A stretch of DNA of 64,000 nucleotides from Aldrovandia affinis (taxonomy: Eukaryota; Chordata; Actinopteri; Notacanthiformes; Halosauridae): NCBI GenBank assembly GCA_029706075.1, contig JAINUG010000138.1, positions 372,001 through 436,000 of the forward strand. Direction: 5' to 3'. The position numbers were made by a program, and so were the translations under genes. Positions within the stretch are counted from its first letter, which is position 1. Each line of letters opens with the position of its first letter. Under the pieces are notes generated by a model. The model worked only from the letters and a program-made list of their open reading frames with translations. It searched no databases and was not told the origin of the DNA. Positions 12,001 through 23,510 of the stretch are shown here, piece by piece.

Positions 12001-14577
12001 GTGTTCAGTCTTTTAAGGTGGATTTGTTTTTACTGCTCGCAATAAAATAATTAAGATCAGTTTCCGGCGTTTTGGTATTGGCCGTGTTTAACCGTATGGT
12101 CGTTGGACCGCTTTTCCAACGTTTTCGAGTGATAGTGAGAGTGAGTGTCAACACAAAATGTGAAATTGTTTGTATTTTTCCCAGCAAACGCACCAGTCTA
12201 AACGCACTAAACACTTAATGCGCCATCCAACATAATCACACGTAGGTTATTTTAAAATAGTCATATGTTCTACCTCATTATCAACCTCAATTAATATCAA
12301 CGTCAACCACTGTTCATATGGACCCACTGGATATTCAAACCCGATTTATTTAATGATTCAGAAGTTATCATTAGCAACCACAAATGCTGAAAACCTCAGT
12401 ATTCAAAAAAGCGAATAAGGGAATTGTGCGCTTTTCTGACATTGACATTTGATTGTTATTGGGTCATCAATATAATTGACTATTAACGTCTTCCAGGTGA
12501 ATACGTTGCCTTGACTTATGTCAATACTAAATAAAACAAAATTATATTGTAGCCTATATCATATATCCAGCATTTCATCGTAGAGATGTGCATGCGAATT
12601 TGATATGGCTGCGAGTTCAAACAGCGTTTTCGGTCCAGTGACGTAACCTACGGTTAGTCGCAGCGTTTGGCATTGTCGGTATTGACTCTTGCTTTTTTGA
12701 TTCTTCAAAAAAAAATATATATAGCTATTATACAAAGAGCAGAATACTGTACACCCTTCTACACTTGCGCTCGGCATTCGATTAGGTAACCTAATACATT
12801 CACCGCATAGCCTAATTATAAATGCTTACGTATTTTATCCTTTCCCTACCATTTTAGTCGGGCAAAAATATATTTGAAAAGGCATGCAATAGTGATATGT
12901 CCAAAAAATAAATACATGGCGCAGGGTCTGCTTCTTGATGGTACGGGGATGGTTTACCAACATGTCCCTGTGTGTGCCGTTATTATCTGCATTCACCGCA
13001 TGTATAAATGGGACATTTCGGAGCTACCTTAAAAAAGCCCCATGAGGGAGAAAAAGAAAAGATGCCCTGCTCAGTTCTTGACTGTCTGGTTTGATTGGTG
13101 TCAAGGATGCATTACATCCGGAACCATGACAATGGGAAGTTCAATACAAAGTCAATCTCTCTATTCAAATGAGAAGTAAATAGGTAACCGACTTTTACTG
13201 CAACCTTCTGATCACCAAGGTTCTAAAATAACAGGACAAACGAAAGCATATAATCTCTTCATGAACATACGTGATTAGCTTGTTTTCCTAACAAAAGTGC
13301 ACGTTAGAATAGATACTGAGACTGCTTTCAGAGCAAGGAAAAGAATGCGGCATCAAAGGGCAATCAAAATTCACATGCATTGAGTCGGAAGCACGGAAGG
13401 AAATCGCCCATCAATGAAAGAGTTTATCACCAATCATCAAACTAATATTAAGCTAGCAGAGTCAACATCGTTAACGAAACGTCTGATTGGCGCGCTGTTT
13501 TCGCTGAAAAGAGAACGGTTTAATAACATTTAAAGAAGTTGTTTAGATTACAAAAAGATTTGTGTACATTTATTTGGAATCTGTAACCTACATAGTTTCT
13601 TAAGACGAGCTCATCAGTAGTCAGGGAGATGCACGCATTTTCTTTTTTTCTTTACTTATTTTACTTATACTTATTATTATTTGACACATTCCAACAAAAG
13701 TAACTTTTCAAAATGGTCTAAATATTATCCCACAGTGTTCGTAAAATAATTGACACTGTGCCGCTTTTTTATTCAGACAAAAATAATGAACATTCATTAA
13801 AACAGAGTGTCTGTTAGAATGAAGTTTGTTCGACAACACAGTCATTCATATTTTACTGTACTACAACCGCACTACCTTGCAGCAACACTATATCAGTGAA
13901 GTTTTCTGTAAAATGATATAACTTAAACCTTTCTTCACTGTTGTTAGAAATACGTTCATATATTTTAAACTGATTGTGTAAAAACAAATGCCCCATTTAT
14001 TGAATAAATACATGCCTAAAACTTAAATCAGTTATATAAGTGGTAATCCAGGTGCTTGAATTTATCATCACTTTTGTGGAATGGTAGTGGAGGTAATAGA
14101 GTTACACACAGGTTCTTTTAAAATCTCAATACTGTGATACCCTTTAGGAAGAAGGGAATTGTATTGCGCTCTCTCGCACATCTTGTCCAGCTGTAATTTC
14201 ATCCCCAGTCACTGCTTGAAGACATGTCTACATTTTGAACAGTCCAGATCACTTTGAGCAGTGCTGCTTTGAGTCCTTCTCAGAAGAGCCCACAGATCGT
14301 AGAACCCGCTCTGTGGCTGTGATATATGACTGGACAAGGGAATCTGGAATTTTTGGTCTCACTGCACTGAGAATGCCTTCAAAGTGCCTTCCCATCATGC
14401 ACTTCGGTTCTGCATCCTCTTGTAGGGTCAGGGTTGCAGCCTCTCTGGAGGCCACAGTTATCTGGGTCAGAAGACAAGAGAACGGATCAATCAACAGCTT
14501 CAGATTAGTAGGCAAACCTGTGTAACCTATAGTAAATATGAACATTCTCATAGTAGGTAATATTATATTAACAATGA
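12001..14577. other. Gene-free DNA upstream of spry1
   Basis: AT-rich sequence without a credible coding region. Frames at 14235-14525 (+) and 14249-14719 (-) overlap each other on opposite strands, and the second runs into a microsatellite and a SINE. No repeat family was recognised. As the proximal upstream region of a developmental gene it could hold enhancers, but no specific element is claimed. Confidence 0.5.
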
Positions 14578-14590
14578 TAACAACAACAAC

Positions 14591-14620
<30 letters not shown>
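14578..14620. repeat. AAT/AAC microsatellite
   Basis: ACAACAAC passing into AAT repeats, directly abutting the 5' end of the SINE at 14621. Confidence 0.9.
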
Positions 14621-14621
<1 letters not shown>

Positions 14622-14845
14622 GCTGGCAGTGTAGTGTAATGGTTAGGTTGCTGGGCTTGTAACTCAGAGGTTGTAGGTTCAATTCCCAGGGGGGGCACTG
14701 CTGTTGTACCCTTGAGCAAGGTACTTAACCTGAATTGCTTCAGTAAAATATCCAGCTGTATAAATGGATTGTATGTAAAGAAATGTAAAACTGTATAAGT
14801 CGCTCTGGATAAGAGCGTCTGCTAAATGCCTAAACTGTAATAATA
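14621..14845 (+). mobile_element. tRNA-headed SINE with L2-type tail
   Basis: The head has a pol III A-box-like segment (GTGTAGTGTAATGG) and a B box (GGTTCAATTCC at 14676-14686). The body is followed by a tail starting GTCGCTCTGGATAAGAGCGT at 14799, which folds as a short stem-loop (GCTCT/AGAGC). That same tail ends the L2 LINE copies at 36399 and 40098, so the SINE was probably mobilised by L2 machinery, as known for eel UnaSINE/UnaL2. It ends in short TAA units. Confidence 0.85.
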
Positions 14846-14915
14846 ATGGAGTTTTCGTGGAAATGAAAGTGATCAATTATGATCGCTGGAATGAATATAT
14901 TGCTTATGGGAAAAA

Positions 14916-14917
14916 CT

Positions 14918-14949
<32 letters not shown>

Positions 14950-14950
14950 G
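14916..14950. repeat. GT microsatellite
   Basis: Near-perfect TG dinucleotide tract with one interruption near its start. Confidence 0.9.
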
Positions 14951-15450
14951 CATGTACATGTGACAGACATTGGTCTTGCTCCTTCTGAAGTGTGTTATAT
15001 ATAATGGGATGCAAATGTCTGCCAGTTCTTAGTTTGCTGCCTAATTACTTGAAAACCCACAATCTCTCTTGTCTATGCCCTTCAGAGAGGTGATCGCACC
15101 CATTAGAAATTTGCATATTAGTGCAGCAGTGTGAGAGATTGGCACCATTCGGAGAATGCCTGGCACTGCTACACCATTTCCCACCCTTCGGAAGTGGCTC
15201 ACCCAAATTTCCTAGATCTTATTGCATTACGTGGCTGGGCCCAGATAGTGTCACTCATCAAGCATGACTAAAACTGAACCTGCTGCTTCCCCCACTTTTG
15301 AAGAGGCTGAATGGGAGCAGAAAGTGATAATAACCAAAGCCGCACCTTTTGCAAAGAAACAGCACTGATGCACCTGGAACATGGAGCCGGGAGAAACAAT
15401 TCCCAAAAACTGGAATGGCATATAATTAACTCCAAGACAACTTCCCTCCA

Positions 15451-15549
15451 AATGCTTTCATTCACAAAATGAGAAACTTTTCAGTAAACTCGTCCCTCAT
15501 GCCAAGACTTGTTGAACAAAACATCAGTCATTTTGTGAATGAAAGCATT
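15451..15549. repeat. Perfect 22-bp inverted repeat
   Basis: The arm at 15451-15472 begins AATGCTTTCATTCACAAAAT and its exact reverse complement lies at 15528-15549. A 55-bp spacer separates them, so the transcript of either strand could form a stem-loop. I cannot link it to a known element or microRNA. Confidence 0.8.
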
Positions 15550-15633
15550 TTAGAGAGAGGTTGTCATGTCGATGCAGGAGCTCTACATTTTATAACAGTT
15601 AAAAAAAAATCATTTTATCCTTAATCATTTTAT

Positions 15634-15930
15634 TCAATTTGGAATTGCCAATTGTGCCTCTTGAGCCACCACTGTGCCACCCACATCCACAAGGAACACT
15701 GCAGCTTATGTGTGTGCATTCCTCCCATGCACTCACCTCTGAGCCAGGGACTATTTTCACACATTACAGGTCACATTACAGTGCCAATCCGTATGTGTAT
15801 CTCTCACTGGTCACAGCTGGTAGCCTGTGGGTGCCTGGTACATTGTTGTGAGGAGCTAATACAGCAACCACAGGAACCCACCCTGCACCTGTGATAAAAG
15901 CATTAGGCCACCTGAGCCACATGCGATCCC
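15634..15930 (-). mobile_element. Probable old SINE copy (minus strand)
   Basis: The sequence begins with CAATTTGGAATTGCCAATTG, a form of the end seen in several fish tRNA-SINEs (compare CCAATTTGGTGGTCAATTG near 22679). It ends near 15930 in a stretch resembling a reversed tRNA-like head (GGCCACCTGAGCCACATGCG). Diverged, with no clear target duplication. The small frames inside it (15639-15894) are not genes. Confidence 0.4.
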
Positions 15931-17595
15931 TTGCAGTTGTTCTCTTTATCAGTAATAGATGACTTAATAGATGTTCTACTAATTATCTGTAAGAAAAAAT
16001 AAATGTATCCTGTATTTGGCTAAAAACTGACACAATATGGTGGAATCAGCTAGCTATGGAGAGATTGGCATCTTCAACTACATTTAAGGGATATTCGTGT
16101 ACTCTATTTACATGTTGAAGTATGAGAGACTGAAGGAAATGCCACGGCCGTTTATGGTGCACATCTCTCGAAGCTACCTGTCGATATTGGGCATCGAAAT
16201 ATACATCTATACATTTACATTGTCGTGTGGGTTTGACGGCATGCAGGCATGGGTTCAGGAATACACCCATCTGTCCTAGCAAGGCTGATATGGCCAACCA
16301 CATGCTTTCTGTTGTAAAACAGAGAGCGAAACACAAGAGGACACTTGGGCAGGCCCACATTATAGTGAAATGCTGGCAAGGCTTCTGCAAGTGTGACATT
16401 TTTCCTAATCAGCATGTAGTATGAAACACGTCACTGTTAAACAAAGCTGGCTGTCTTGGCTGGGCAGGTGTGAGCCAGATGTCAGGAAATTGCTTTTCCT
16501 GCTTGCAAGGAGCCAAAGAGTGCTCGACAGACTGTAAACATATTGACAATAGCTAATTCTGCTCGGATGTCTGCCCATCAGTGAGAGAATTACATTGTCT
16601 GTCTCAAAAGGAGATATGAAACAGTAAAGACATACAATATAGGAATATTCCCCATGCAGCTACAGGGTGAAATGGGCAATTGATCGGTAAGTTAGATTCA
16701 AAGCTGGGGCAATAGATGCATTTGTTTCCTTACTACAGGCACTCACACACAAACACACATACACTCTCGCATACACACATACACACACACACAATTGCAT
16801 AAATACAAACACACGAATGCACATACACACACTCTCGTGTAAACACAAACAGAAACACATGAACACACACAGCCTCATACAAATACACACACACACTCCA
16901 CTATCATACACACACATAAACAGAAGATGAAGAAGAATATGAGGACCAGTCATATTGTATTGATTCACATCAACTAATCCAACCTTTTAACTATAAAAAT
17001 CAGCTGCCTCCAGTGTAATATCTTCTGAAAATTGCTAAAGTTTTTTTTTCCCATCGCATAACTGTTTGTTATGAAAACATAAACATACACATATGCAATT
17101 TTTAAGTTTGTTAATGATAAACAATTATCCCAAAGTAAAACCCAAAGTAAACAAGGCAAGTGAAAGGCATCTGTGAAGGTAGGGCACCAAGTATGGGGTT
17201 TTAGGAGGGGTACTGTGATATTCATGACTTACGACTGTTTCATTCTTTAATTTATTCCATGCATGAACCAATTGCTCAAATTTGAAGGGAACATCGGCTA
17301 CTCTTGAATTGTGCAACTTAGTGAGCATTAAATCACGGAGGGAATTGGAGGATGTTACTACGCTTCTAGGGAGGGTTTTGAATGCTGGGATCCTGTTTCT
17401 TGTCCAACTAGTGCTAGTGACATGGCATCTTATGTCATGGATGGAAATTGCATCACGCATCACAACTAACCACATTTGTTTAGCTTAAGTATTGTTCAAA
17501 TTATATAATTAAGTTAGGATAGAGGAAAACATATATAAACTTCTCTGGCACTGCAGGAGCAGGGTTACCCCTGATCTAGTTTTTATGGGAGAGTT
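15931..17595. other. Gene-free DNA with a CA-rich tract
   Basis: Holds an irregular CA-rich tract at 16738-16918 that produces spurious cysteine/valine-rich frames on the minus strand. A 116-codon minus-strand frame at 17125-17475 has no domain I recognise. GCAGGAGCAGGGTTACCCCT near 17556 resembles one end of the small hAT element at 26880-27085 and may be a stray remnant. Confidence 0.5.
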
Positions 17596-17600
17596 TTAGA

Positions 17601-18213
17601 GAGCTGACTTTGGCCTTAACCCTGGGTTTTCGGTCTCACGACTGTGGCTCACTTTTAAACGGGTTGCATCACCATGGCAACTTATGCCACGAACCTAACC
17701 TGCTCTGGAGTAGGTTACGTTCAGGCTAACGGATGCAATCCTATAAAAAGGCCGCCCCCTCAGCAATCAGCTCTCTGGAAAATGGGCTCACCAATCCTCG
17801 AGAATTGCATAATCCGATTTTTTTATATCAGAGATACAGATTCTCTGCGGAGGGAATATTGTATCTTTGCAAGCTTCTAGAGCTGCATGTCATAAATGCC
17901 ACTCGTTGAAGCCATGCGATCACTGGGCAGCAAACTGTATGTATTGCCCTACATTTTCTAGCCACCGGTACATATACGCATTCCGTTGGTGATACGGAGA
18001 ACCTGAGCAAACATACAGTTCATAAAGTTATATATATATATAGTTATCAATAATTAATACAATATACTGTTGCATATTAAGTGCGATGTAATTTTCTCAT
18101 AGGATTCCCGAGAGTGATTGGTGCAATAGATTGCACTCACATTCCCATCACCGCAGCCCTGGGTAAGCCACAGTCCTGAGACCGAAAACCCAGGGTTAAG
18201 CCCAAAGTTAGCT
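17601..18213 (+). mobile_element. Harbinger element remnant with HARBI1-like transposase fragment
   Basis: Imperfect inverted arms of about 50 bp lie at 17601-17650 and 18164-18213, sharing CTTAACCCTGGGTTTTCGGT. Between them the plus strand encodes pieces of a PIF/Harbinger nuclease. One run (from about 17830) reads RYRFSAEGILYLCKLLELH, then after a TGA stop SHAITGQQTVCIALHFLATG and VGDTENLSK. After an acceptor-like CTCATAG the frame gives GFPRVIGAIDCTHIPIT, which contains the first catalytic Asp. The rest of the DDE domain is missing, so the copy is dead and internally deleted. A further end-like sequence near 18433-18468 (CTTTGTGAGACAGGCCCC) resembles the outer tip of fish Harbinger families, so the original element may have extended that far. 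Confidence 0.75.
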
Positions 18214-18579
18214 TGCTAACCCACCAATCATGCTTCGTGAAACAGTGCTCTGGATCTGTCCATGTTGCATACGATTAGCTGTGTTACAAACACCACCCCT
18301 TTTGTGTGCACGCGCTTATAGTCAATTGGAAAAACCAGGCTTGACAGAGCGAATTGATAACCACCATCGTGAGACAGATTAGCCACAATTGCCTTTGTTA
18401 GGTTTTGTGTAGCCAGCTAATGCAAAGATACCCTGGCTATGTTGAACTTACTTTGTGAGACAGGCCCCTGCTCTTGTGTGTATTTTTTGTTTGTTTGTTT
18501 TTTTGTCCAAAAATGTGCTGCGTTTGAAATCGTATCACAAAGCACACTTCAGAGTGTAATTCAGTGAAATGCTCTAAAC

Positions 18580-19688
18580 CAGGGGTCACCAAAACTTTTT
18601 GAAACTGAGAGCTACTTCATGGGTATTGAGTCATACGAAGGGCTACCAGTTTGATACACTCTTCTGAAATAACAAATTTGCTCAGTTTGCCTTTAGTTAT
18701 ATATTATTATTAATGATAAATGATACTCATCTATGTGAAGACACTGATCACGTTAATGATTTCTCACAATAATTATCAACAATGACTTAACAAGGTGGGA
18801 AACAGATAATATCAATATTCAACACTTTATTTCTATTAATCTCAGCAATTGTTTAAATTTTCAGATGATCACTTCTACTACATTTCATAGGAAAAATGTC
18901 CCATTTTCACTAGCCACTGACAACCCCTTTTAACAAATCATGAACTATGTTGCACCACGTTTGAAAAAGTTATCAATTATGTAATGTTTAAGAAAAATCA
19001 ATGTGTAGCTCTAAACGAGGCTTCGGTTGCTTTTTGGGAGTTTTTCGCCGGCCTCGTGAAAAAAGACTGCTGCTTACCCAAAGCTGCCTTTAGCTCACGG
19101 GCTTTTTCTGCTCTAGCGCGCTGCCCGGTGGGTAGTTAGCATGGTAGCTTTTGTGACACGTAGTGAAGTGTCTCTCCACATTGTGCCGCTTTGCCGTCGC
19201 CACAGTTGCCCCGCAAATTAAACACACGCAGGTTTCTTTCACAGTAGTAAAAAATAACTCTTCCTCCCATTCACTGTGAAAATGATACGTTTTCTTTCTT
19301 TTTTCTGCCATGTTTTTGGGGTAAGAAACCGCATTCAGCCCATCTTCGCTGCGCCCGCTAGTTTACTCTCCACGAACGCTGAAATGTTGTCACGCACACA
19401 ATACTGACCTTTGAACTATACCTTTTCAACTTCAATATGGGAATAGTCAACTTCAATATGAGAATACAAATTTGACAGTATAAAAAATAAATAATTTAAT
19501 TTAATTAGAAACGCATATCTTCAAGGCTTGAAACATTGGGAAGCAAATTCAAAATTTTAGCAATTAAAGCACTACAAATAAAATGGGTGATCCAACATTA
19601 AAAATTACATTAGTCTTTAAGTTGGCCAGGACATATGTGGTCCTTGGGGGCAACCTGGTGCCCGCGGGCACCGTGTTGGTGACCCCTG
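18580..19688 (-). mobile_element. hAT DNA transposon, internally deleted, with exact 8-bp target duplication
   Basis: The ends are CAGGGGTCACCAA and TTGGTGACCCCTG, perfect inverted repeats. They are flanked by the identical octamer CTCTAAAC at 18572-18579 and 19689-19696. An 8-bp duplication and CAGGGG-type ends are hallmarks of hAT elements. The 1109-bp interior holds only the N-terminal BED-finger part of a transposase on the minus strand (19090-19311), so it cannot move by itself. The exact duplication suggests a fairly young insertion. Confidence 0.92.
19090..19311 (-). pseudogene. hAT transposase N-terminal fragment (BED-type zinc finger)
   Basis: A 73-codon frame starting MAEKRKKTYHFHSEWEEELF. 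It holds the zinc-finger-like run CLICGATVATAKRHNVERHF followed by HKSYHANYPPGS, typical of the N-terminus of hAT transposases and of host genes derived from them (ZBED or GTF2IRD2-like). The Cys pair at residues 30 and 33 and His residues near 43 and 48 would bind zinc and contact the element ends. The catalytic RNase H domain and the C-terminal dimerisation region are absent because the element is internally deleted. It stops soon after residue 70. Its codons lie wholly inside the 18580-19688 element. Confidence 0.8.
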
Positions 19689-19696
19689 CTCTAAAC

Positions 19697-21919
19697 AGTG
19701 ACAAAATAACAACACTATACCTATCATTTGGAGTATCATGTCAAATATGGTATAGTTAGCAAGAACAGATTTGGCCTATGTCAACATACTTATAATATTC
19801 TTTGATTCAGGAATACCAGAATTGATTTGCAATGGGTGGATGGATGGATGGGTGCGTGCGTGCGTGCACGTATGTTGTGGATTGTTGTATTGTGGAGTGG
19901 CTGTTGCATGTTGGATGTTGGATGTTGGATGTGGGATGTGGGATGTTTGGATGTTTGTCGAGTTTCATGTGCGTTTGTCGAAAGTGACTGAGTAGAGTGC
20001 TTCTTGTGTGTGTGTGGGAAAGAGGGAGAGGGGGCGCACTAAGAGTGTCCGCCTCTCTCCCTCGGTGTGATCGTGATAGAGAGTGAGAAGGCACCCTGAA
20101 AGAGGGTCTGTCTCTCGCCTTCGGTTTTATTTGTGTGATTGAAAGAGAACAGTGGACGCACACGGGCAGTGGAGAGTGTTTCTGGGCAACAGCCTGAGAA
20201 CTCTCACTGTGGGGAGTGGCGAGTGTCTCTGTATGCCTGGGTTGAAAAGAGAACTTGGACTGCAAAGTTCCAGTGTCTCAGTATGCATGGGTGGGAAGCA
20301 CTTGAAAGGTCACTGGATATGTGTGTGCCTGGGGAGGTTCCAGGGGACCTCCGGAAGAAGAGGCGCGGTGTCCCGTAAGTTTTGATTATTTTAGCTTGTT
20401 ATTTTAGTTCGTTGTTTTTACCCGAAAGCTTCGCGGCGAGTAGGGTGAAGATTTTGTGGTTGTGTTTGTGTATGTGTTTGTTATGTTAACCTGCTACTCC
20501 CACTGTCTCTTCCCCATGTTTGGGGGGAGAGACCAGAAAGAATTTATAAAAATCCGGTCCGTAGACCGACAAACTCCACTGCATCTCCAGACTGCTCTGT
20601 TCCCATCCAGGATTTGTCATGTGGCGTGTGACACGTGTCAGGCACCCACAGGCTACCATTTGTCAACAATAAATCCCTCTTACAATCAGCAATAGCTCTC
20701 CTGGTAGTGTGAAATGTGATGTGTAAAACCCCACATCTTTGTTCCACACCATAATTTTCAACAGTGAAAGTTGTGCAATCATATGCTTATTTAAGTTTAA
20801 GCGTATTTTTTACAGACTGAAGGAAAGCAATTAAACCACCTATTGACCACCATCTTTAGAGCAGGGAAAATGAGGGCCAATCCTTCTTCTCTTTTGTCTC
20901 TGATCAAAAGTAAACAGTCAAGAGCCAATATTATTGCAGGATATGGAACCATGTCTTACAGTTGAAATTAGGTAATATAATCCATACTCTGCTATAGGCT
21001 CCAGGCATGTTTATTACAACACTTTATTAGGTACAATGTAGCCTCACCTCCCAGAAATGCTGCACAGTATTTTGTCCCTGTTTAGAGAACACTTGGCAGA
21101 CTTATCATCCAATAGGATTTAAGCTTTGCATTTGAAATCAGTTTTGGCAAGAAAGGGTCAGACCAGGGCAGGTTTCAATACATATGTGTTTGTTTCAGCT
21201 AAACTCTCTTTTCCAGTGAGGAGTGGGTATCGCTAGAGATTTTAATGAATTGGAGACAGATTTGTTTACCTTCCTTTTGCTCAGATTATATGCTGAACAG
21301 TGTTGTGATTGAACAGAATTGTCTAGCTAGATGGCTCGCTACTTTGAAGGCTAGTAGCCAATGTCATGTAAGTGTTCGCCAAGCAGCAATATTCACTAGT
21401 CACCTGGTTAGTGTATTGTTGGGTAGTTTTCTATCAAGCTAGATAGGATTATGAAAATGTGTCTTCACTGCTGCTCAGAGCAGAGGACAAAAAAATCTGT
21501 ATTGTTTCCCACTCATCCCAGGTAACAGAATTCAAGCTCTCAACTGGTTGAAACTGATGCATGTGCATTGAAACCCCATGGTACCTAAAGTGCAACGAAA
21601 CCCTAAGAATTCAGTAATATTCCATAAACTTACCACAGGCCTACAGAAGCATGTGGTGTGATTGGCCAAATTCCTGGAGGCCTGAGAGGAGGCTGGCAGC
21701 TGGTAGCTGCCTGTAAACACATTCAAGTGCTGGCAGTAACATATATGAAATGAACTGCTGTCATATATTGCTGACATTATGAAAAAATATATTTTTGAGA
21801 AGCCCGGAAAGTGTTCAAGGGTTTTGGAGTTATACCCAGTTTTCTTGAAACCCAGACCCAATTTAAGTGTGTCATGCCATCAGCTCCAGACTTTAAAACC
21901 ACATATTCATAGCTCATTT
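19697..21919. other. Gene-free DNA, GT-rich stretch of unknown origin
   Basis: Between about 19830 and 20760 the plus strand is unusually rich in G and T, with GGATG and GTGC short repeats near 19834-19870 and TTGGATG repeats near 19911-19935. It also has an AATAAA at about 20669. This could be part of an LTR or another repeat, but I cannot find matching ends. Frames on both strands here are low-complexity. From 20770 to 21919 I see nothing identifiable. Confidence 0.4.
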
Positions 21920-21924
21920 TATCC

Positions 21925-23091
21925 CCTTGGACGTTTTCCACATTTTATTTTGTTGCAACATGGAAGCAAAATTGATTTAATTTGGATTTGGACAATAATT
22001 GATTCCATAAGTATTCACCCCTTTTGCTAAGACACACCTAAATAAACTCTGGGGCAGTCTCCAGAGATCACATAATTATTTGTCTGGAGTCCACCTGTGT
22101 ACATTTAAGGTGTTTCAAATGATTTCAGATTTAATACACCTGTTTGTGAGAGGTTCCACATGTCTTTGGTCTTCATCATGAAGAACATTCAAAGCAAATC
22201 CGAGAAAAGGTTTTTCAAAAGCACCAATCAGGGGAAAGATATAATAATGTTTCAAAGACTTGAGCTCCATTAAGTCCATCATAAAGAAATGGAGAGAAGA
22301 TGGCACAGCTGTGAACTAGAACAGGCCGTCCTCCAAAACTGAGCATTGTTAGGGAGGCCACCAAGAGGCCTATGGCAACTCTGATGGAGTTACAGTCTTC
22401 CATGGCAGACTTGGGAGAAACTGTCCATGAGACAATAACCTTCACAATAACGCTTCACAAATCAGTGCTTTATGGGAGAGTGGCAAAATTAAGACCATTT
22501 TTTAAGAAAGCTCACATGAAATCTTGCCTAGCATTTGCCAGAAGGCATGTGGGAGACTATCAAACCGAGTAGAGGAAGATTATATTGTCTGCTGAGAACT
22601 AAATTGAACTTTTCAATGTTAGGCACTATGTTTTTTTTTGGCTTTTTATTTGTTTCCGACTTTTTCCCAGTTTTTTTCCCAATTTGGTGGTCAATTGTAC
22701 CCTCTATTTCTTCAATTCTCCCTCCCCCAAAAGCCTGCCGCCCACCTCTATGGGACAAGCCGCTACCCCAAGGCCGGCAATAGACTGCTTCCTCCAAGAT
22801 GGAACTTGCCTATTTATGGAACTCGTCTCCGCGCTCCTCAGTTCAGCTCTCCCTCCCCCTCCCCCTGGGGCGGACAGCCAATCGCCACCCAGACTGGGGC
22901 TCCCGGCCAGAGCCAGGCTGGTGCAACCAGGGATTGAACCCGAATACTTATGGAATCAATTATTGTCTGTTTTTTGAGTATTTGGTGTTGATCAGTGGCA
23001 GGAAATCCCAGTTAAATCAATTTTTATTCCAAGAAGTATGAAAATAAAATGTGAAAAATGTCAATACAATGAGTACTTTTTATACCCACTG
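21925..23091 (+). mobile_element. Tc1-like DNA transposon remnant
   Basis: The right end, read inward on the minus strand from about 23091, begins CAGTGGGTATAAAAAGTACT and then ACATTTTATTTTC. It is followed outward by TA. The left part at about 21937-21985 shares ACATTTTATTTTGTTGCAAC and AAAATTGATTTAAT, though the outermost left tip is eroded. The interior from about 22150 to 22560 matches the usual layout of Tc1 transposase genes: a basic helix-turn-helix region with a run reading SIKKWREDG in one frame, then GRVAKLRPFF. Many frameshifts are present and the catalytic DDE part is lost. A SINE interrupts it at about 22630-22942. Confidence 0.75.
22630..22942 (-). mobile_element. tRNA-headed SINE inserted in the Tc1 copy
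   Basis: Read on the minus strand, the 5' head has a B-box-like GGGTTCAATCCCTGGTTGCA. It continues through CCGGGAGCCCCAGTCTGGGT and GGCGATTGGCTGTCCGCCCC, and ends with an A-rich tail (T-run at 22631-22639 on the plus strand). The same block GGCGATTAGCTGTCCGCCCC occurs in the SINE at 52985-53359, so the two belong to one family. This copy is the more diverged. Confidence 0.7.
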
Positions 23092-23270
23092 TATATGTGT
23101 ATAATGTAACATTGCTCTGCAGAATAAATAATCATTGAAATCATGCAAGTAGTAGATTCGTTATTTGGAGGGGTAAGGGGGGTTAAATAGCCAGTGTCTC
23201 AACAGAGAGTGTAAGAACTACACATTATTGATTTACAAAGCAGCTTAAATGTGAAGTTGTCTGATTAAGA
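23092..23270. other. Short unassigned stretch
   Basis: AT-rich flank of the Tc1 element. No feature seen. Confidence 0.5.
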
Positions 23271-23279
23271 CTTTCAGAA

Positions 23280-23510
23280 CCTATAAAAGCTCAATCCACG
23301 TGAGTCTTGTGTCCAGTCATCTGTGATTTGTTGTGCATTGAAAAACAGCTGAAATGTCTCTGTCGAAAAAGTTCAACAAATCCACGGACGATTTACCGGC
23401 TGTCATCATTTTTCCGGCCGCAAGAGAGGAAAATGGAAGCCCTTCTGTGACCATAATGATACGTTTCAGCAGGTTGGAAGTCATATTTGCTTCTGTTCTT
23501 TGTTGGTAAT
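23280..23510 (+). other. Unrecognised ORF behind a TATA box (possible first exon)
   Basis: A good TATA box (CCTATAAAAGCTC at 23281-23293) lies about 60 bp before ATG at 23354. The frame from that ATG reads MSLSKKFNKSTDDLPAVIIF, continues through FPAAREENGSPSVTIMIRFS, and ends at about 23508 after 51 codons. A weak donor (CAG|GTTGGA) follows the Ser-rich end. Another donor-like site, GGAAAG|GTTTGT, lies near 23772 after a GC-richer stretch. I do not recognise the protein. The composition is less AT-rich than the flanks, which argues for some function, but a chance frame or a non-coding promoter is equally possible. A minus-strand frame at 23317-23763 covers the same DNA and shows no domain either. 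Confidence 0.25.

Noticed and set aside
14621..14700. tRNA gene
   Set aside because: Only A- and B-box similarity; no cloverleaf with intact acceptor stem, and it is joined to an L2-type tail, so it is a SINE. The same applies at 52985 and 60041.
14235..14719. 96- and 156-codon opposed frames upstream of spry1
   Set aside because: The minus frame runs through a microsatellite (a run of Ile/Val) and the SINE B box; the plus frame has no known domain.
16738..16930. CRISPR-like or tandem array
   Set aside because: Simple CA repeats without spacers, in a vertebrate genome.
16660..16968. Cys/Val-rich minus-strand frame
   Set aside because: It is a translation of the CA-rich tract.
17125..17475. 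116-codon minus-strand frame
   Set aside because: No domain recognised and no promoter or splice context; kept as unassigned DNA.
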